A stretch of DNA of 64,000 nucleotides from CBDEGU01 sp965238045 (GTDB lineage: Bacteria > Acidobacteriota > Terriglobia > Bryobacterales > UBA6623), in NCBI GenBank assembly GCA_965238045.1, contig CBDEGU010000012.1:868001-932000 (forward strand). Reading direction: 5' to 3'. The first letter of the stretch is position 1. Each line of letters begins with the position of its first letter. The notes below the pieces were generated by a model. That model did no database searches. It saw nothing but the letters and a program-made list of their open reading frames with translations, and had not been told where the DNA came from. Shown one piece after another: positions 33,147 through 41,108 of this stretch. The translations under genes were made by a program, and so were the position numbers.

Positions 33147-33502
33147 TTCGGGGACTCCTGCGGGTACTGTTCTACGAAAGCGCCATTCTCGCCGTCCTCG
33201 CTGACCTCGACCCAGACCCAGCTGGCGGGGTGTCGACCGAGAGCGTAATCCTTAACTTGAGTGGCTATGGACTCGCAGCTTGAAGTTCCGAAGTCGCCAC
33301 CAACAAAGTGTTCCTGTAGGGCCCGCTTGAGAGTGAGGAACTCGACTTCTCGGTCATTGCTGAAGACCTGAAGCTTCACGGTCACGAAGAATAAGTGGCG
33401 GTGGCGGTAACGCAAGAACTCAAACGGGGCGGGGGCATTCGGAAAGCGGTGCGTTCCGTCAATCTGAAACCGTACGACAATGCCGGTCGTAGGTAGGCTC
33501 AT
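33140..33502 (-). CDS. QueD/PTPS-like (T-fold) protein lacking the catalytic Cys
   Basis: The 120-aa product matches the T-fold of 6-pyruvoyl-tetrahydropterin synthase and 6-carboxytetrahydropterin synthase. IDGTHRF gives His18 and LRYRHRHLF gives His34 and His36, the spacing of the QueD zinc triad. DREVEFLTLKRAL replaces (I/V)DF-x-x-LK, TSSCESIATQVKDYA replaces PT-x-E-x-(I/L)A, and WVWVEVSEDGENGAF carries the terminal substrate Glu. The Cys that normally lies four residues before the HxH is Leu30, so catalysis as in QueD is doubtful. Binding a pterin or deazaguanine is plausible. It leads the operon X2-X3-yhhQ, which suggests a 7-deazaguanine-linked process. Confidence 0.65.
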   Translation of the reverse strand: MSLPTTGIVVRFQIDGTHRFPNAPAPFEFLRYRHRHLFFVTVKLQVFSNDREVEFLTLKRALQEHFVGGDFGTSSCESIATQVKDYALGRHPASWVWVEVSEDGENGAFVEQYPQESPKC

Positions 33503-33529
33503 TTGTGTATATTCTCCCCTCTAATCCAG

Positions 33530-33575
33530 GATTTCCATTTTGGCCCTGGCACGGTCACAGTATACACCCACGCCG
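33530..33575 (-). mobile_element. orphan IS1380 right end upstream of the QueD-like operon
   Basis: ATTTCCATTTTGGCCCTGGC, then ACGGTCACAGTATACACC, is an almost perfect complement of the IS1380 terminus without attached transposase. On the minus strand TGTATACT points at the QueD-like start about 55 bp away, so it may provide the operon's -10 region. Confidence 0.8.
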
Positions 33576-34186
33576 CTGCGAAGGGCTAGTGTTTCCGCGC
33601 TGACTCTACACATCACCTCGGCGGCAGGCCCCACGGCCCGTGCGTCCGCTCACAGACGTTGATTGAGCGGGCTGAACGGCGCTCCGGGGTTCGAGGGACG
33701 CGGGTTCGGGGGCTTTCGGGGTCGGGCTTTCGGCTTTCGGGGCTTTCGGGGTCAGGAAGCTGTGAAAAAATGCTGGGGCAGTCAGCCGCGCATGACCTAA
33801 GTCCTTGCGAATCAGAAAACGTTTCGGCGGCGCTTGTGACAGTCCCGATTTTTTCACAGCTTCCAGAGCCCGATAGCAGCCTTGAATGGACGCCCCGGAA
33901 CCCAGAAATCAGGACGGCGCCGCAGCCGAGGCCTTAGCTTTCCGCCCTGGCTTTTCGATCCGCGGCGTAAAGGGGACGGAGCCTTTTATTGCTCTCACCG
34001 GATTATTCACGCCCTTGAATAGGGCCTTCGTGTGGTCACGCTGCTGGTTTTCTGCTATTGGCTCAGAGGCTACTTCTGGCAGCACTCGGGCTTGATCCAG
34101 CGCCTCCGCCAGGACAAAAGATCGCCGATCCTTCACGTTGGTACAATGAGCCCTCTCCTCCCAGTTCTGTCGATGGGGACGGCCAT
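33576..34186. other. repeat-rich gene-free stretch
   Basis: It contains a GGTTCGAGGG/CTTTCGGGG low-complexity run (33689-33760) and a 16-bp inverted repeat. A plus-strand frame at 34020-34130 (VVTLLVFCYWLRGYFWQHSG) looks like a scrap of a membrane or transposase protein but cannot be assigned. Confidence 0.45.
33755..33864. repeat. 16-bp perfect inverted repeat
   Basis: GGAAGCTGTGAAAAAA (33755-33770) faces TTTTTTCACAGCTTCC (33849-33864) across 78 bp. A further TTTTTCACAGCTTCC occurs at about 28440-28454. This could be the ends of a small non-autonomous element. Confidence 0.7.
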
Positions 34187-35056
34187 ATGAAGAAGTTGTT
34201 CACAGAACGACACGGCATGACTCAGCCGCGCGTCAAAGAAGGGCTTGACCGCAGTGCGGCAATTGGCCTGCTGGAGATCATCAAGGCGCGGATCGACGAA
34301 GACTGGTTCGGCGATTCCTTCCCTACGGAGTGCCAGGACGGCGGCCACAACATCGGCTGCAACACCTCGAGGTTAAAAAATACACTCGCCCTCTACAAGG
34401 TCATCTGGCCCGACGACTGGCCGCACGGGGCTCCCGACCCGCACATCTTCGATCTCATCGAATTCTCATACGAACACGTGGCGCTGCCAAAAGCGTATGA
34501 CTTCCACTCGTTCTTCAGCCACGACCACTTCAGCTATGACCAGGAAGCCGGTCGAACAAAGTTCACCGAGGACGTCAATCGCGCTTTCGAGCGGCAAGGC
34601 CTCGCGTACCAACTGGTCCAAGGCGAAGTCACGCGCATTGCGCCCACGGGACTTCAGGAAGCCCTCGCCATCGCATTGTTCAAAACGGGCGACGACGAAC
34701 TCGACAAACTCCTCGAAACCGCCCGTGCGAAGTTCCTGAACAGATCCTTGGACGTTCGGAAAGAGGGGTTGGAGAAGCTTTGGGACGCCTGGGAACGTCT
34801 CAAGACACTTGAGCCGGGATCGGATAAGAAAGCACAGGCCACGGCCCTGTTGGACAAAGCTGCGACTGAACCGGTCTTGCGCGAGCGCCTTGAACTCGAA
34901 GCCAAGGAACTGAACTTCATCGGCAACAATCTGATGATCCGCCACACCGAAGTGGGCAAGCCCCCGATCGCGGAATCAGCGCAGGTCGATTACCTCTATC
35001 ATCGGATGTTCTCAATAATCCGGCTGCTTTTGAAGTCGAGCGCCAGAGGCGGTTGA
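34187..35056 (+). CDS. AbiJ-like (HEPN_AbiJ_NTD4-type) protein
   Basis: The 289-aa product begins MKKLFTERHGMTQPRVKEGL, close to the K-F-x-E-R-x-G start of AbiJ N-terminal domains. It has the mid-protein pattern FTEDVNRAFERQGLAYQLVQ with GEVTRI that such proteins share, and a helical C-terminus (LNFIGNNLMIRHTEVGKPPI, VDYLYHRMFSIIRLLLKS). AbiJ relatives act in abortive phage infection, although many are uncharacterised. I chose the internal ATG at 34187 because the upstream 43 residues are low-complexity. No partner gene lies beside it. Confidence 0.5.
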   Translation: MKKLFTERHGMTQPRVKEGLDRSAAIGLLEIIKARIDEDWFGDSFPTECQDGGHNIGCNTSRLKNTLALYKVIWPDDWPHGAPDPHIFDLIEFSYEHVALPKAYDFHSFFSHDHFSYDQEAGRTKFTEDVNRAFERQGLAYQLVQGEVTRIAPTGLQEALAIALFKTGDDELDKLLETARAKFLNRSLDVRKEGLEKLWDAWERLKTLEPGSDKKAQATALLDKAATEPVLRERLELEAKELNFIGNNLMIRHTEVGKPPIAESAQVDYLYHRMFSIIRLLLKSSARGG

Positions 35057-35126
35057 TCAATATGTCCTTTACGGTCGGGGGGCTTTGGGGGGGGGATCGG
35101 GGGAAACGAGGGACGGAGAAACGAGA

Positions 35127-35200
35127 GAAACGGGGTTCGAGGGGGTTCGAGGGGGTTCGAGGGCGTTCGAGGGACGGGGTTCACTGGTTCGAGGTACAGG
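35127..35200. repeat. GGTTCGAGGG repeat cluster, second site
   Basis: GGGGTTCGAGGGGGTTCGAG and several further units precede GGTACAGGCACCGTAACTC and then dispersed repeat R copy 2. The arrangement duplicates 1891-2133. Confidence 0.8.
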
Positions 35201-35256
35201 CACCGTAACTCCGCAGAAGTCTCAATGATTCAACACTTTACATTTTCATCTAATGC

Positions 35257-35373
35257 AGGGACAGGCACCCTAACTCTCGCCGCACAAACGGCAGTGAGTC
35301 ACAGAGCACGAGTCATGGATTCAGCAGGGGCACAAAAAGGCCGACCGCCCCGAAGCGAAGGTTTTCCGCTCGG
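35257..35373. repeat. dispersed repeat R, copy 2
   Basis: It shares the ordered modules ACAGGCACCCTAACTCTCGC, CGGCAGTGAGTCACAGAG, GTCATGGATTCAGCAGG and CACAAAAAGGCCGA with copy 1 and then diverges. No gene lies between 35057 and 35484. Confidence 0.75.
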
Positions 35374-35484
35374 CTATATGCATATCGCCGCGGATCTCGC
35401 GACCCAAATCCACCGGCACCGGGTCGATCAGGGCAGCAGACGGTTGTCGTTCTTGTGCCCCCATTGCCAGACCGTCCCCCCACT

Positions 35485-38127
35485 TCAACACTCGCTCTGT
35501 TCGATCAGCTTGACCACGAGTCCCGTCCAGCCCGTCTGGTGGCTGGCACCCAGTCCGGCGCCCTTGTCCCCATGGAAGTACTCGTGAAACTGAATCAGAT
35601 CACGCCAGTGGGGATCGCTCTGAAACTTTTCCAGCTCGCCACAAACAGGTCGTCGCCCGGAAGCGTCGCGCACGAAAATGCGGTTCAACCGGCGCGACAG
35701 ATCGCACGCAACATCCCATAGGGAGACCTGCTTACCCGATCCGCTGGGAAACTCCACCTTGAATTCATCACCAAAGTAATAATGGAACTTCTGCAAGGAC
35801 TCCACCAAAAGGAAGTTCAGCGGCAACCAGACCGGCCCGCGCCAGTTGGAGTTGCCCCCGAACTGGCCGCCGGTGGACTCAGCAGGCTCGTAATCGACAC
35901 GGTGCTCGTGACCGTCCACGTTGAAGATATAGGGGTGCTCGCGATGGAAACGCGACAGCGAACGGATCCCGTAGGGGGAAAGGAACTCCTCCTCGTCCAG
36001 CATGCGCCGCAACACTCGCGGCAGCCGCTGCTGGCCGACGATAGAAAGAAGCCGTCTGACTTTGCCGTCCGGGCGGGTGACGGTGCAGACGTGAGGGCGG
36101 AATTCCGGCCGATTCTCAATGAACCATAGCATGCGCCGCTTGAAGCCCGGCAGCGCATCCACTATTTCCGGCTCCAGGGTCTCCACGGCGAACAGCGGGA
36201 TCAGGCCCACCATGGAGCGCACCTTCAATCGCTGGCGCCGCCCGTCCGGCAGCTCCAGCGCGTCGTAGTAAAAGCCGTCTTCCTCGTCCCATAGCTCGAT
36301 GCCCTCGCCGCCAAAGTTCTTCATGGCATGCGCAATGTTGACGAAGTGTTCGAAGAACTTGCTGGCGATATCCGCGTAGGCCCGCTCCTCCCGTGCCAGT
36401 TCCAGAGCAATCGCCAGCATGTTCAGGCAATACATCGCCATCCAACTGGTGCCGTCGGACTGCTCCATCCGGCCGCCAGTGGGCAGTGGCTTGGAACGAT
36501 CAAAGACGCCAATGTTGTCTAAACCCAAGAAACCGCCTTCGAATACGTTCTTGCCCTCGGCGTCTTTGCGATTGACCCACCAGGTGAAGTTAAGCAGGAG
36601 CTTGTGAAAGACGCGTACTAGGAAGGCCCGGTCGGCTTTACCGCGGATACGTCGCTCAATCTTGTAGACCCGCCACGCCGCCCAAGCATGGACTGGCGGG
36701 TTGACGTCGCCGAATGCCCACTCGTAGGCAGGGATCTGGCCGTTGGGGTGCATGTACCATTCGCGCAGCAGCAGCACGAGCTGATCCTTGGCGAAGTCCG
36801 GGTCCACCAAGGCCAACGCAACGCAGTGAAATGCAAGGTCCCAAGCCGCGTACCAAGGATATTCCCACTTGTCGGGCATGGAGATGACATCGGCGTTGTA
36901 AAGGTGTGCCCACTCGTGGTTCCGCCCGCCCCGGCGCTCCGCCGGCGGAGCCGAGCCCACCGGATCGCCTTTCAGCCAGGTGCGGACGTCATAGTGATAG
37001 AACTGTTTACTCCACAACATCCCGGCAAAGGCTTGCCGCTGCACATTGCGCGTATCTTCCCGCAGGCTGGCGGGAACCCGCTTCTGGTAAAACTCGTCGG
37101 CTTCCGCCTGCCGGGCAGCGAAAACGTTTTCAAATTCCCCGCTGACCATCGCCGTGGTGGGTGGCTGATCGGTGAAACGGAGGCGTAGCGTGATGCTGTC
37201 GTTCGGATGAATCGTAAATCGATACTGTGCGGCCGCCTTGGTTCCGGTTTGCCGCGGATGGACCGCATCCTGCATGCCGTGGACAACACAAGTGTTGATT
37301 CCATCTTTGACGTAAGGTGTCCGGTTCGGAACGCCCCACAGTCGCTCCGAGTTCGTTTCGTTTTCCGTAAAGAGCAATTCCGGCTTGTCGTCACAAACCA
37401 ACCACCGCTGGCCGTAGTAGGAGTGCTCCAGCCGAATTGTGGGGTGCCCTGGCAACTCGTTCGCTATAGCGAGCTTGGGGCGCTGCTCATGCCCCCCCCA
37501 CGACCAGGTGTTACGGAACCAGATGGTAGGCAGTAGGTATAGCTCAGCGGCCTCAGGCCCCCGATTATGGGCCGTAATACGAATCAGGATGTCTTCGTGA
37601 CTTGCCTTGGCATACTCTATAAAAACGTCGAAGTATCGGTTCTCGTCAAACACGCCTGTGTCGAGCAGCTCGAATTCTCCAACTTCCTTGCCCCGGCGAC
37701 GGTTCTCGTCCACTAGACGGGCATACGGGAACTCGGCCTGGGGGTATTTGTAGAGGAATTTCATATAAGAATGTGTAGGCGTTGAGTCTAAGTAAAAGTA
37801 GTATTCCTTTACGTCTTCGCCGTGGTTCCCTTCATTGCCCGTAAGGCCGAAGAGGCGCTCCTTGAGGAACGGGTCGCGGCCATTCCACAGCGCTAAGGCA
37901 AAACAAATTTTCTGATGCCGGTCGCAGATGCCGCCGATTCCGTCTTCCCCCCACCGATACACCCGGGAGCGGGCATGATCGTGTGGAAAGTACTCCCATG
38001 TGGTGCCGTACGGGCCGTAGTCTTCGCGTACGGTTCCCCACTGGCGCTCGCTCAGATAAGGTCCCCAGCGCTTCCAGTGGACCGTGCGCAGCCGCGACTC
38101 CTCCAGCCGCTCTTCCTCTTTGGTCAT
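35485..38127 (-). CDS. GH63-type (MGH1-like) glucosidase
   Basis: Counted from MTKEEERLEE the protein has 880 residues, the length of bacterial GH63 glucosidases. Recognisable parts are RWGPYLSERQWGTVREDYGP, RSRVYRWGEDGIGGICDRHQ, EYPWYAAWDLAFHCVALALV (alpha/alpha barrel) and RMEQSDGTSWMAMYCLNMLA. STGGQFGGNSNWRGPVWLPL carries the catalytic-cleft Asn/Trp/Arg set, and a C-terminal HQTGWTGLVVKLIE follows. It should hydrolyse alpha-glucosidic bonds, perhaps of glucosylglycerate or trehalose-like solutes. The gene is monocistronic and flanked by repeats. Confidence 0.88.
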   Translation of the reverse strand: MTKEEERLEESRLRTVHWKRWGPYLSERQWGTVREDYGPYGTTWEYFPHDHARSRVYRWGEDGIGGICDRHQKICFALALWNGRDPFLKERLFGLTGNEGNHGEDVKEYYFYLDSTPTHSYMKFLYKYPQAEFPYARLVDENRRRGKEVGEFELLDTGVFDENRYFDVFIEYAKASHEDILIRITAHNRGPEAAELYLLPTIWFRNTWSWGGHEQRPKLAIANELPGHPTIRLEHSYYGQRWLVCDDKPELLFTENETNSERLWGVPNRTPYVKDGINTCVVHGMQDAVHPRQTGTKAAAQYRFTIHPNDSITLRLRFTDQPPTTAMVSGEFENVFAARQAEADEFYQKRVPASLREDTRNVQRQAFAGMLWSKQFYHYDVRTWLKGDPVGSAPPAERRGGRNHEWAHLYNADVISMPDKWEYPWYAAWDLAFHCVALALVDPDFAKDQLVLLLREWYMHPNGQIPAYEWAFGDVNPPVHAWAAWRVYKIERRIRGKADRAFLVRVFHKLLLNFTWWVNRKDAEGKNVFEGGFLGLDNIGVFDRSKPLPTGGRMEQSDGTSWMAMYCLNMLAIALELAREERAYADIASKFFEHFVNIAHAMKNFGGEGIELWDEEDGFYYDALELPDGRRQRLKVRSMVGLIPLFAVETLEPEIVDALPGFKRRMLWFIENRPEFRPHVCTVTRPDGKVRRLLSIVGQQRLPRVLRRMLDEEEFLSPYGIRSLSRFHREHPYIFNVDGHEHRVDYEPAESTGGQFGGNSNWRGPVWLPLNFLLVESLQKFHYYFGDEFKVEFPSGSGKQVSLWDVACDLSRRLNRIFVRDASGRRPVCGELEKFQSDPHWRDLIQFHEYFHGDKGAGLGASHQTGWTGLVVKLIEQSEC

Positions 38128-39243
38128 CCCCGGATTACTTGTCCTTGCCCATGTCTCAACTGTCCTAAAGAAGCCCCGACCCTCTGGCTGAGGGCATAGG
38201 ACACAGCAAGCCACGGGCTCATCACGGTCTCATCTTTAGCAGATCAAACCTGTGGCTGCCGAAGCGAAGGCTCTCCATGCCCGGTTCACAAGACTACAAA
38301 ACAGCTAAGCGACGCCCTCACAACAACATCCATCCGCCAGCCCCCGCCAACCCCATCCACCTGAGGTAACCTAGATACGAATGCCCAGCATCAGAACGCC
38401 CAGCGCCAGAATACCCCGTGCCAGAATGCCCACATACGAAATATACTGCGCGAAATATGCTGCACGAATATACTGTGCCAGCCAGCCATCCATCGCCGCC
38501 CCCCCTGCAGCTGACCAGCAAGCAAACGACCCGGCGCAACCAGCAAAACAAAAAATACCAAACAGACCCAATCTCTCTGAACCCCTTGCGAATCCATCAC
38601 TTACCAGCCAAGGATCTCCGAAGACCCGTAGCGTGGATCTCAGTTTGAGATCCGCGGCTTTTCCCTCCCCAGGAACCATGAATCCTCTGCGCCCCCATCC
38701 ACCCCCGGCCGACCGCCAACCCCCAGCCCCATCCCAAACCGCCAAAATCGAACTACCAAACAGACCCAATCTCGCCGAACCCATCTAAATCAGCGTCTTA
38801 GTCAGCGCCCCGCCTTGACGTGCCGCGCGCCTCCAGGCCTGCCGTGTCGCCACTCCTGGCGACATATCTTACCCGCACAACCGCACAATGTCTCGCTCGT
38901 GCACCCGCCGCCAGTCGCCAAACCGGTATGCCAAACAGACCCAATTCCCAAAAACCAATCCAGACCCACATCTTACGGCCACCTGCCCCGGACCGCATCA
39001 AGGATCTCCCTCGCGGCCGAGGCAATCGAAAACCACCAAATCGCGGATCTCCCCCGCGGCCGCGGCAATCGAAAACCACCCGCATCGCGGATCTCGGTTT
39101 TGAGATCCGCGGCTTTTCCCGCCCCAGCAAACCATGAATCCCCCGCGTCCGCCACCCACCGCCGCACCCCCTCCCCAACAGCCGAGTCACAACAATTCAA
39201 CTCCACCAAATCAACAACATACGCAAAAAACACCCCAAAACAC
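38128..39243. repeat. non-coding repeat-rich desert
   Basis: Three copies of a CCAAACAGACCCAAT motif occur near 38562, 38756 and 38932. Two copies of a GATCTC-GTTT(T)-GAGATCCGCGG hairpin followed by CTTTTCCC lie near 38635 and 39090. GCCAGAATgCCC units lie at 38380-38430, and CGGCAATCGAAAACCACC repeats run at 39020-39080. Open frames here have repeat-like, proline/asparagine-biased translations and no domain. Confidence 0.6.
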
Positions 39244-39600
39244 TTGACACCCCGTGCTAGCCTATACCCGTAACGACCGGAAAGGATAGATCACCGCGAT
39301 CCCCCGACCGTTTCCTGGCCAGGACAGAAAGCTCGCTCAGCGGTTCATCGCCTCCTCGAATCACAGAGGAGAGGGTGACCGCCAAGGTGGGTCTTCGGAC
39401 GGCTCTCGAAGGTGGACATCCACCGCGAAGGGCTACGAGCGCAGTCGTGCACCATCGTCGCGCGGGATCACCGCGCGGCAAGACCGCGCGAGAGAACCCT
39501 TCGCCCGGAACCGCCTGCAACTTCCGGCTGAGGCGGCCCGCCGGGATCACATAGTCGGAACGAGAGGCGTCTCTCACTTCTTTGAAAGTTTCTTGAATTC
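39244..39600. other. stem-loop-rich gene-free segment, possible structured RNA
   Basis: Perfect hairpins include CTCCTC/GAGGAG (39352-39371), GTGGACATCCAC (39412-39423) and CGCGCGG...CCGCGCGG (about 39460-39479), and G/C-rich pairs continue to about 39550. TTGACA at 39244 has no well-spaced -10. No homologous RNA family is recognised. Confidence 0.3.
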
Positions 39601-39973
39601 AAAAAAGAAGCCCCGCGAAGAACCAAGCCAGCAACCCCAGCCAGTCGGCAACCGCGGCCAGCAATCCCAGCCAGCCGGCAACCCATCCGCCAGACCATGC
39701 AGCGGATCGAGGGCCGAGACACTGTAGCACCCCTCGAGCCGCCCGCGGCCGTCCAAAGATCCAAAAATCCGGGCAAAACGACGCCCAAAAACCCTTCCCC
39801 GACCCAACCTCACCCGTCTCCCTCTTCAAAAACAAGTTAAAAACTCCCCAAAAACCGGGCATTCTCGGACAATGCAGCCCGGCGAGTTCAATCAAGTGCT
39901 GCTCGACTTTCCGCGAAGTCTCTGAGCTAGGGAGTGTTAACACTAATTCAAGAAAGCTGCAAACTGGTGATAT

Positions 39974-40381
39974 ATGGAGATCACCGAGCAGCAATACCGC
40001 CGCATCGAGCCAGTCCTGCCTCGCCAGCGGGGCAACGTGAGTCTGTCGAATCTCACGGTTTTAAACGCGATTTTGTATGTCACCGAGCAGGGCTGCAAAT
40101 GGCGCGGCTTACCCAAACGCTTCGGCAACTGGCATACCATTTACACCCGCATGAATCGCTGGGCAAAGAATGGCGTGCTCGACGCCGTCTTCGAGAAACT
40201 ACAGCGCGAGCAGCTGGTCCGCATCAAAATCGAGGCCGTCTCGATGGACTCGACCATCGTGAAGGTTCATCCCGACGGCACCGGTGCGTTAAAAAAAACG
40301 GTCCGCGGGCAATCGGTAAATCCCGCGGCGGATGGACCACCAAGATTCATCTGGTTGCCGCAAATGCTCGCACGGCGATAA
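39974..40381 (+). CDS. IS5/IS427 transposase orfA
   Basis: The 135-aa reading contains the DUF4096-type N-terminus (MEITEQQYRRIEPVLPRQRG, VTEQGCKWRGLPKRFGNWHT) and the first catalytic Asp in EAVSMDSTIVKVHPDGTGAL. The run of eight A at 40291-40298 lies just after it. A -1 slip there leads into orfB as ALKKNGPRAIGKSRGGW, and that is how the full enzyme is made. Confidence 0.88.
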   Translation: MEITEQQYRRIEPVLPRQRGNVSLSNLTVLNAILYVTEQGCKWRGLPKRFGNWHTIYTRMNRWAKNGVLDAVFEKLQREQLVRIKIEAVSMDSTIVKVHPDGTGALKKTVRGQSVNPAADGPPRFIWLPQMLARR

Positions 40382-40731
40382 CCTTCTCCCTCTCGCCCGG
40401 CCAAGCTCACGACGCCCCGCGGGGCCGCGAACTGCTCGCCGCTCTGGGGCCGTTGCCCGAGCCGCTGCCGCTGCTGCTGGACCGCGCCTACGAGGACGAC
40501 CAGACACGCCAACTGGCATTGGATTTCGGATGGATTCCCGTCGTGCCGCCCAAGCGGACCCGCCTGGAGCCGTGGGAATACGACCGAGTGCTCTATCGCC
40601 GCCGCAACGAGGTCGCAAGACTCTTCCGCGGGCTAAAGGGATTCCGCCGCATCTTCTCCCGCTTCGACAAACTCGACGTCATTTTCCTCGCCTTCCTCCA
40701 CTTCGCTCTCATCGTCGAGGCCCTACGTTAG
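40299..40731 (+). CDS. IS5/IS427 transposase orfB (made by -1 frameshift)
   Basis: In the -1 frame the protein continues GPRAIGKSRGGWTTKIHLVA and TAITFSLSPGQAHDAPRGRE, then the second Asp in LPLLLDRAYEDDQTRQLALD. The Glu/Arg region RRRNEVARLFRGLKGFRRIF follows, ending FALIVEALR. There is no separate start codon with a ribosome-binding site, which supports expression only as a fusion with orfA. Confidence 0.85.
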
Positions 40732-40747
40732 TGTTAACACGCCCTAG

Positions 40748-41008
40748 CTCGCCCCCACTCGCTCGCTCCCCTCGCCCGACAGCCGCGCCTCGTGGGACGC
40801 GTCTCTGGCCAAGCAGCCCGCATCATGTCTTCGGTAAACGCTAGCCGACAAGGGAGGATCTATCTGCGGAATCTCACGCAACTCACGCCTTATCATAGAT
40901 TTGCGCAACCCGCGACCTGAATTGAGTAGGACGTGACTTCAGGGTTCTTTGAAAACGGCCTGAACGAAGTAGGTGTGGAAGATCAACCGTTCTGGCGAGA
41001 CCGTCTGC
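40748..41008. other. gene-free stretch between IS5 and IS256 copy B
   Basis: No frame or structured element is convincing. Confidence 0.4.
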
Positions 41009-41108
41009 GAGATTGTCCCGAATCTAGTTGAAGGTGGAAGGACGGCGGTTCTCAAGCCCGGTTCTCTGAGAGAATCGAGCAAACCTTTCACCACAAAGGA
41101 GAACCGCC

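Larger units (their letters stand above)
39931..40743 (+). mobile_element. IS5-family element (IS427 group)
   Basis: GGAGTGTTAACACTAA at the left and the inverse of GGCGTGTTAACACTAA at the right bound 813 bp. The target duplication is CTAG (39927-39930, 40744-40747), as usual for the group. It encodes orfA and orfB in different frames. Confidence 0.9.

Noticed and set aside
34058..34186. 43-residue N-terminal extension of the AbiJ-like protein
   Set aside because: The extension is proline-rich and non-conserved in character. The K-F-x-E-R-x-G family start lies right after the internal ATG at 34187.
39244..39272. Sigma70 promoter for the stem-loop segment
   Set aside because: TTGACA is followed by TATACC after only 13 bp, which is too short. 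No well-spaced alternative is visible.
38381..39273. Several plus-strand open frames of 60-150 codons in the gene desert
   Set aside because: Their translations are built from the DNA repeats (NRPN-type and RGRGNRKPP-type) with no starts, domains or codon bias.
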